NCBI RefSeq assembly: GCF_020736845.1
Contig: NZ_JAFFQR010000112.1
Location: 503,415 to 567,414 of the forward strand
Direction: 5' to 3'
Source: Paenibacillus farraposensis
GTDB taxonomy: Bacteria > Bacillota > Bacilli > Paenibacillales > Paenibacillaceae
Length of the DNA: 64,000 bases
The position numbers and the translations under genes were made by a program. This document shows positions 62,056-64,000 of this stretch, piece by piece; within the stretch, counting starts at the first letter, position 1; each line of letters opens with the position of its first letter. The notes under the pieces were generated by a model, which was given only the letters and a program-made list of their open reading frames with translations, ran no database searches and was not told where the DNA came from.

Positions 62056-63231
62056 GTGCGAACACTTACTAATGATGCTTTGGCTACATTGTTATTAACG
62101 TCAAATTTGATAAAGCAAAATGAAGTTAAAGCTTTTACTCTTCTTCAATGGAATAAATTAGCTCGTCAAATAAAAGATTCAACATATAAAAGCCCTGCTG
62201 AGTTATTTAATAAAACAAGTTTAGCAATGATGAATGATCTATTTTTGGATAAAGAAACTGCTGATAGAATCGTTGTACGACTTGAGAAAGCTGAGCTAAT
62301 CTTGAAAGAATTAGAAGTGCTAAATTCGCTAGGAATATCTGTTGTTACTAGAGCAGATAGTGACTATCCAAGATTTTTGAGAATGCGATTAAAGGAACAA
62401 TCACCATCCCATTTTTTTTATTCTGGGAATATTAAAAATTTAACGAAGCAGGCAATAGGTATGGTTGGTTCCAGGAATGCTGATGAAGAAAGTTTGGAGT
62501 TTACAAGAAATTTTGTAAATGACGCTTCGAACGAAGGGTTTGCCATTGTTTCAGGAGGGGCGAAGGGTGTTGACATCACTGCACAAGAGGAAGCAATAAA
62601 ATCGGGAGGTTTTGCTATATCTTATCTACATTCTGATTTAGAAAAATGGGTACGAAAAAAAGAAATCAGAAAACAAATAGATGAGGACCGCTTAATTTTG
62701 CTATCTTCCGTAGAACCAAGAGCTAGGTTCCAAGGGTTTAATGCAATGGCCAGAAATAAATATATTTACTGCCAATCAAAAGCTACTGTAGTTGTGGCAT
62801 CCTCAACATCCGGGGGGACATGGGAGGGTGCTAAAGAGAATATTAAACAAAAATGGGTACCAATATTTGTTCGCGAAGCAAATAAAGCCTTGGAGGGAAA
62901 TAAGGCGTTACTTGAAGCAAACTCAAATAACCCTTATGTCAGGGCTTTGAAAACTCAGTTGAAATACGATATTAAGGGTCTACTCTTAGAATGTGATTTT
63001 GAACATATTAATAATAACCAAACTAAAAAAACAGAAAAAAACAGCAATGATGCATTTAATTTAGTTGAGCCTAGTCTAAAAGAATTAATGCTATCAAACA
63101 AATCACATCGTGAAATATGTAATGAATTAAATGTAAATTCAGAACAAGTTAATACGTGGGTGGAAAGAGTAAAAAAAGAGCTAGTAAGGAAAAATAGGAA
63201 TACCGAGGTTATTCAAGATAAGTTGTTTTAA
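62056..63231 (+). CDS. DprA/Smf-like Rossmann protein (ShosA-like)
   Basis: The 391-residue protein has an N-terminal helical domain (residues 1-95), then the DprA core: SDYPRFLRMRLKEQSPSHFF, IGMVGSRNADEES (for GSR), AIVSGGAKGVDITAQEEAI (SGGAxGID-like) and ATVVVASSTSGGTWEGAKENI. A short C-terminal winged-helix-like tail (KSHREICNELNVNSEQVNTW) closes it. Household DprA loads RecA on transforming DNA. Here, paired with a PRTase inside a mobile element, it is better read as the antitoxin-like partner. The start is GTG with GAGGTG seven bases upstream. Confidence 0.75.
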   Translation: MRTLTNDALATLLLTSNLIKQNEVKAFTLLQWNKLARQIKDSTYKSPAELFNKTSLAMMNDLFLDKETADRIVVRLEKAELILKELEVLNSLGISVVTRADSDYPRFLRMRLKEQSPSHFFYSGNIKNLTKQAIGMVGSRNADEESLEFTRNFVNDASNEGFAIVSGGAKGVDITAQEEAIKSGGFAISYLHSDLEKWVRKKEIRKQIDEDRLILLSSVEPRARFQGFNAMARNKYIYCQSKATVVVASSTSGGTWEGAKENIKQKWVPIFVREANKALEGNKALLEANSNNPYVRALKTQLKYDIKGLLLECDFEHINNNQTKKTEKNSNDAFNLVEPSLKELMLSNKSHREICNELNVNSEQVNTWVERVKKELVRKNRNTEVIQDKLF

Positions 63232-63541
63232 CTTTTGTCCAGCACATTGAGTACGTAGTATAAAAATCCTTTCTGGGAACTCCTGTTGCTAATCACGTAA
63301 CTTGACGTCTATTGTTAATCAATAGTGACATGAAGCCACTTACTTGATTCTATAGTGCGCGGCGTAGCGGTCCTGCAATGCTAGAATAACGTTTGGGTGG
63401 CGAGAAAATCGTTTGCCAAGGATGAAGTAAATGCTTCAAGGCCTTGACAGACGATTTTCCACATTATCTAATGAGAATAAAAGTGACTTTCTAAAGAATA
63501 CGTCCCCTTTAAATCCTTAAATTTTCGTACTTTGAATGCTA
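63232..63541. other. Non-coding right end of the element with a branched hairpin
   Basis: No gene is supported. At 63404-63459 GAAAATCGT pairs with ACGATTTTC, CAAGG with CCTTG, and GAAG with CTTC in one nested arm. It lies about 100 bases from the right junction and may be structured RNA or a recombinase or host-factor site. Confidence 0.5.
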
Positions 63542-63570
63542 TACCTCGTAAAAAACAAACCACTGGATTG
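63542..63570 (+). other. attR-like junction of the inserted element
   Basis: The element arm TACCTCGTAAAAAACAAACCACT (63542-63564) is followed by GGATTG of the rhs core. GG is at 63565-63566, matching the GG at the left end. Confidence 0.75.
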
Positions 63571-64000
63571 TTCGTCACATACGTATAAAGATTCAAACTC
63601 AGCGGATTGTCAAGCTCTCCTTCATACGTATCCTATTAATAAACCTTCCACTATCAGGATCATACCATCTGGCGCGCAGGTATTGTAATTCCGTTGTATC
63701 ATCCAACAGTTCGCCAGAGTAACGGAATGGATTGTGGACTTTTTCTTCCTTGACCTCTTCATTGCCCCAAATATCATATTGATATTGATTCAGCAAGGCT
63801 CCAGTGGAATCCCTGATCTCAATAATATCTCCGTGACCATTATAGACCGGATAGGCTTCTGTTTGATCCGCATAGGCTATGGCCTCTAATTTCAGACCGC
63901 GAATATAATTGGCTTTTAAAACAGGTTTTCCATTTTCAATCGTAGCTTCTGCTATGATTTGCGCACTGTTTCCATCATAGTAGTATCGGGTATGAATGCC
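63567..64000 (-). pseudogene. rhs gene, 5' part of the core (partial at right edge, frameshifted, cut by the element)
   Basis: Reading from the window edge, the frame gives HTRYYYDGNSAQIIAEA, YNGHGDIIEIRDSTGALLNQ, YQYDIWGNEE, then the core end RYSGELLDDTTELQYLRARW and YDPDSGRFIN. At 63634-63635 one base (G) is missing. With it, the frame continues DTYEGELDNPLSLNLYTYV, TNNP up to the element. Rhs proteins form a shell around a C-terminal toxin delivered to rivals. The frameshift and the insertion both disable this copy. Confidence 0.85.

Larger units (their letters stand above)
51942..63564. mobile_element. Integrated serine-recombinase element carrying defence genes, inserted in an rhs gene
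   Basis: The boundaries are read from the split rhs gene: left flank CAGC-GG and right flank GG-ATTG rejoin as CAGCGGATTG. On the minus strand this reads NNPLKYVDPSG across the junction. Inside each end lies a 23-nt arm, imperfect inverted repeats of each other sharing ACGAGGTA. The recombinase gene ends 37 bases from the left junction. Cargo: DUF6076-like protein, RHH regulator with two small proteins, Gabija-like pair, ShosTA-like pair. The right half is much more AT-rich than the left, suggesting cargo from another source. About 11.6 kb. Confidence 0.8.

Noticed and set aside
62056..63231. Household dprA for competence
   Set aside because: Low similarity in the N-terminal domain, AT-rich context, pairing with a PRTase and location inside the mobile element all argue for a defence-type DprA-like protein.
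1..64000. CRISPR array
   Set aside because: No regularly spaced direct repeats were seen in any intergenic region.

Overview
The window looks like a Paenibacillus chromosome, probably of the P. polymyxa group. This rests on gene content and family resemblance only: MutS2, a T-box-controlled pheST, an infC-rpmI-rplT operon with an AUU start, ilvBNC-leuAB, odhAB, BstA-type bacillithiol chemistry and a soluble PAS histidine kinase. Most of the first 48 kb is ordinary core genome, largely on the minus strand.

Layout. 1-6100: a cut zinc-ribbon protein, a DUF350 membrane protein, MutS2, a small holin-like membrane protein and a ZapA domain carried on a giant coiled coil. 6100-10040: pheT and pheS behind a Phe T-box. 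10050-13320: an ABC-F ATPase with an attenuator-like leader and a secreted pectate lyase. 13590-19050: tRNA-Gly, a GGDEF/EAL protein, a PAS histidine kinase, a small Cys protein and a 2-Cys peroxiredoxin with a PerR-like box. 19246-26040: ilvB-ilvN-ilvC-leuA-leuB behind a Leu T-box. 26200-32150: a GNAT protein and a BmpA/NupNOPQ-type nucleoside ABC importer. 32290-33760: infC-rpmI-rplT with its leader. 33800-43020: a GT2 glycosyltransferase, a PAP2 phosphatase next to a diacylglycerol-glucosyltransferase-like enzyme, trmB, a YtqA-YtqB pair, manA, a lipase and BstA. 43149-47329: odhB and odhA. 47470-48080: remains of an ABC exporter and tRNA-Pro.

From about 48.8 kb the DNA is accessory. An rhs polymorphic-toxin gene read on the minus strand enters from the right edge (64000 to about 63567). 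Its core is broken by an inserted element of about 11.6 kb (51942-63564), and it resumes at 51941 with the end of the core and a toxin tip (to 51279). An immunity-like gene follows, then a decayed second toxin tip with its own immunity-like gene. The junctions fit serine-recombinase integration: a GG dinucleotide at both ends, and 23-nt arms inside the ends that are imperfect inverted repeats. Joining the outer flanks restores the reading frame of the conserved rhs core.

The element encodes a large serine recombinase (frameshifted), a DUF6076-like protein, an RHH regulator under a 42-bp palindromic operator, two small proteins, a Gabija-like pair (OLD-type ATPase/TOPRIM nuclease plus a frameshifted UvrD-like helicase) and a pair resembling ShosTA (phosphoribosyltransferase plus DprA-like protein). 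It is therefore best read as a mobile anti-phage island seated inside an rhs toxin gene. Family names come from motif reading and memory, with no database search.
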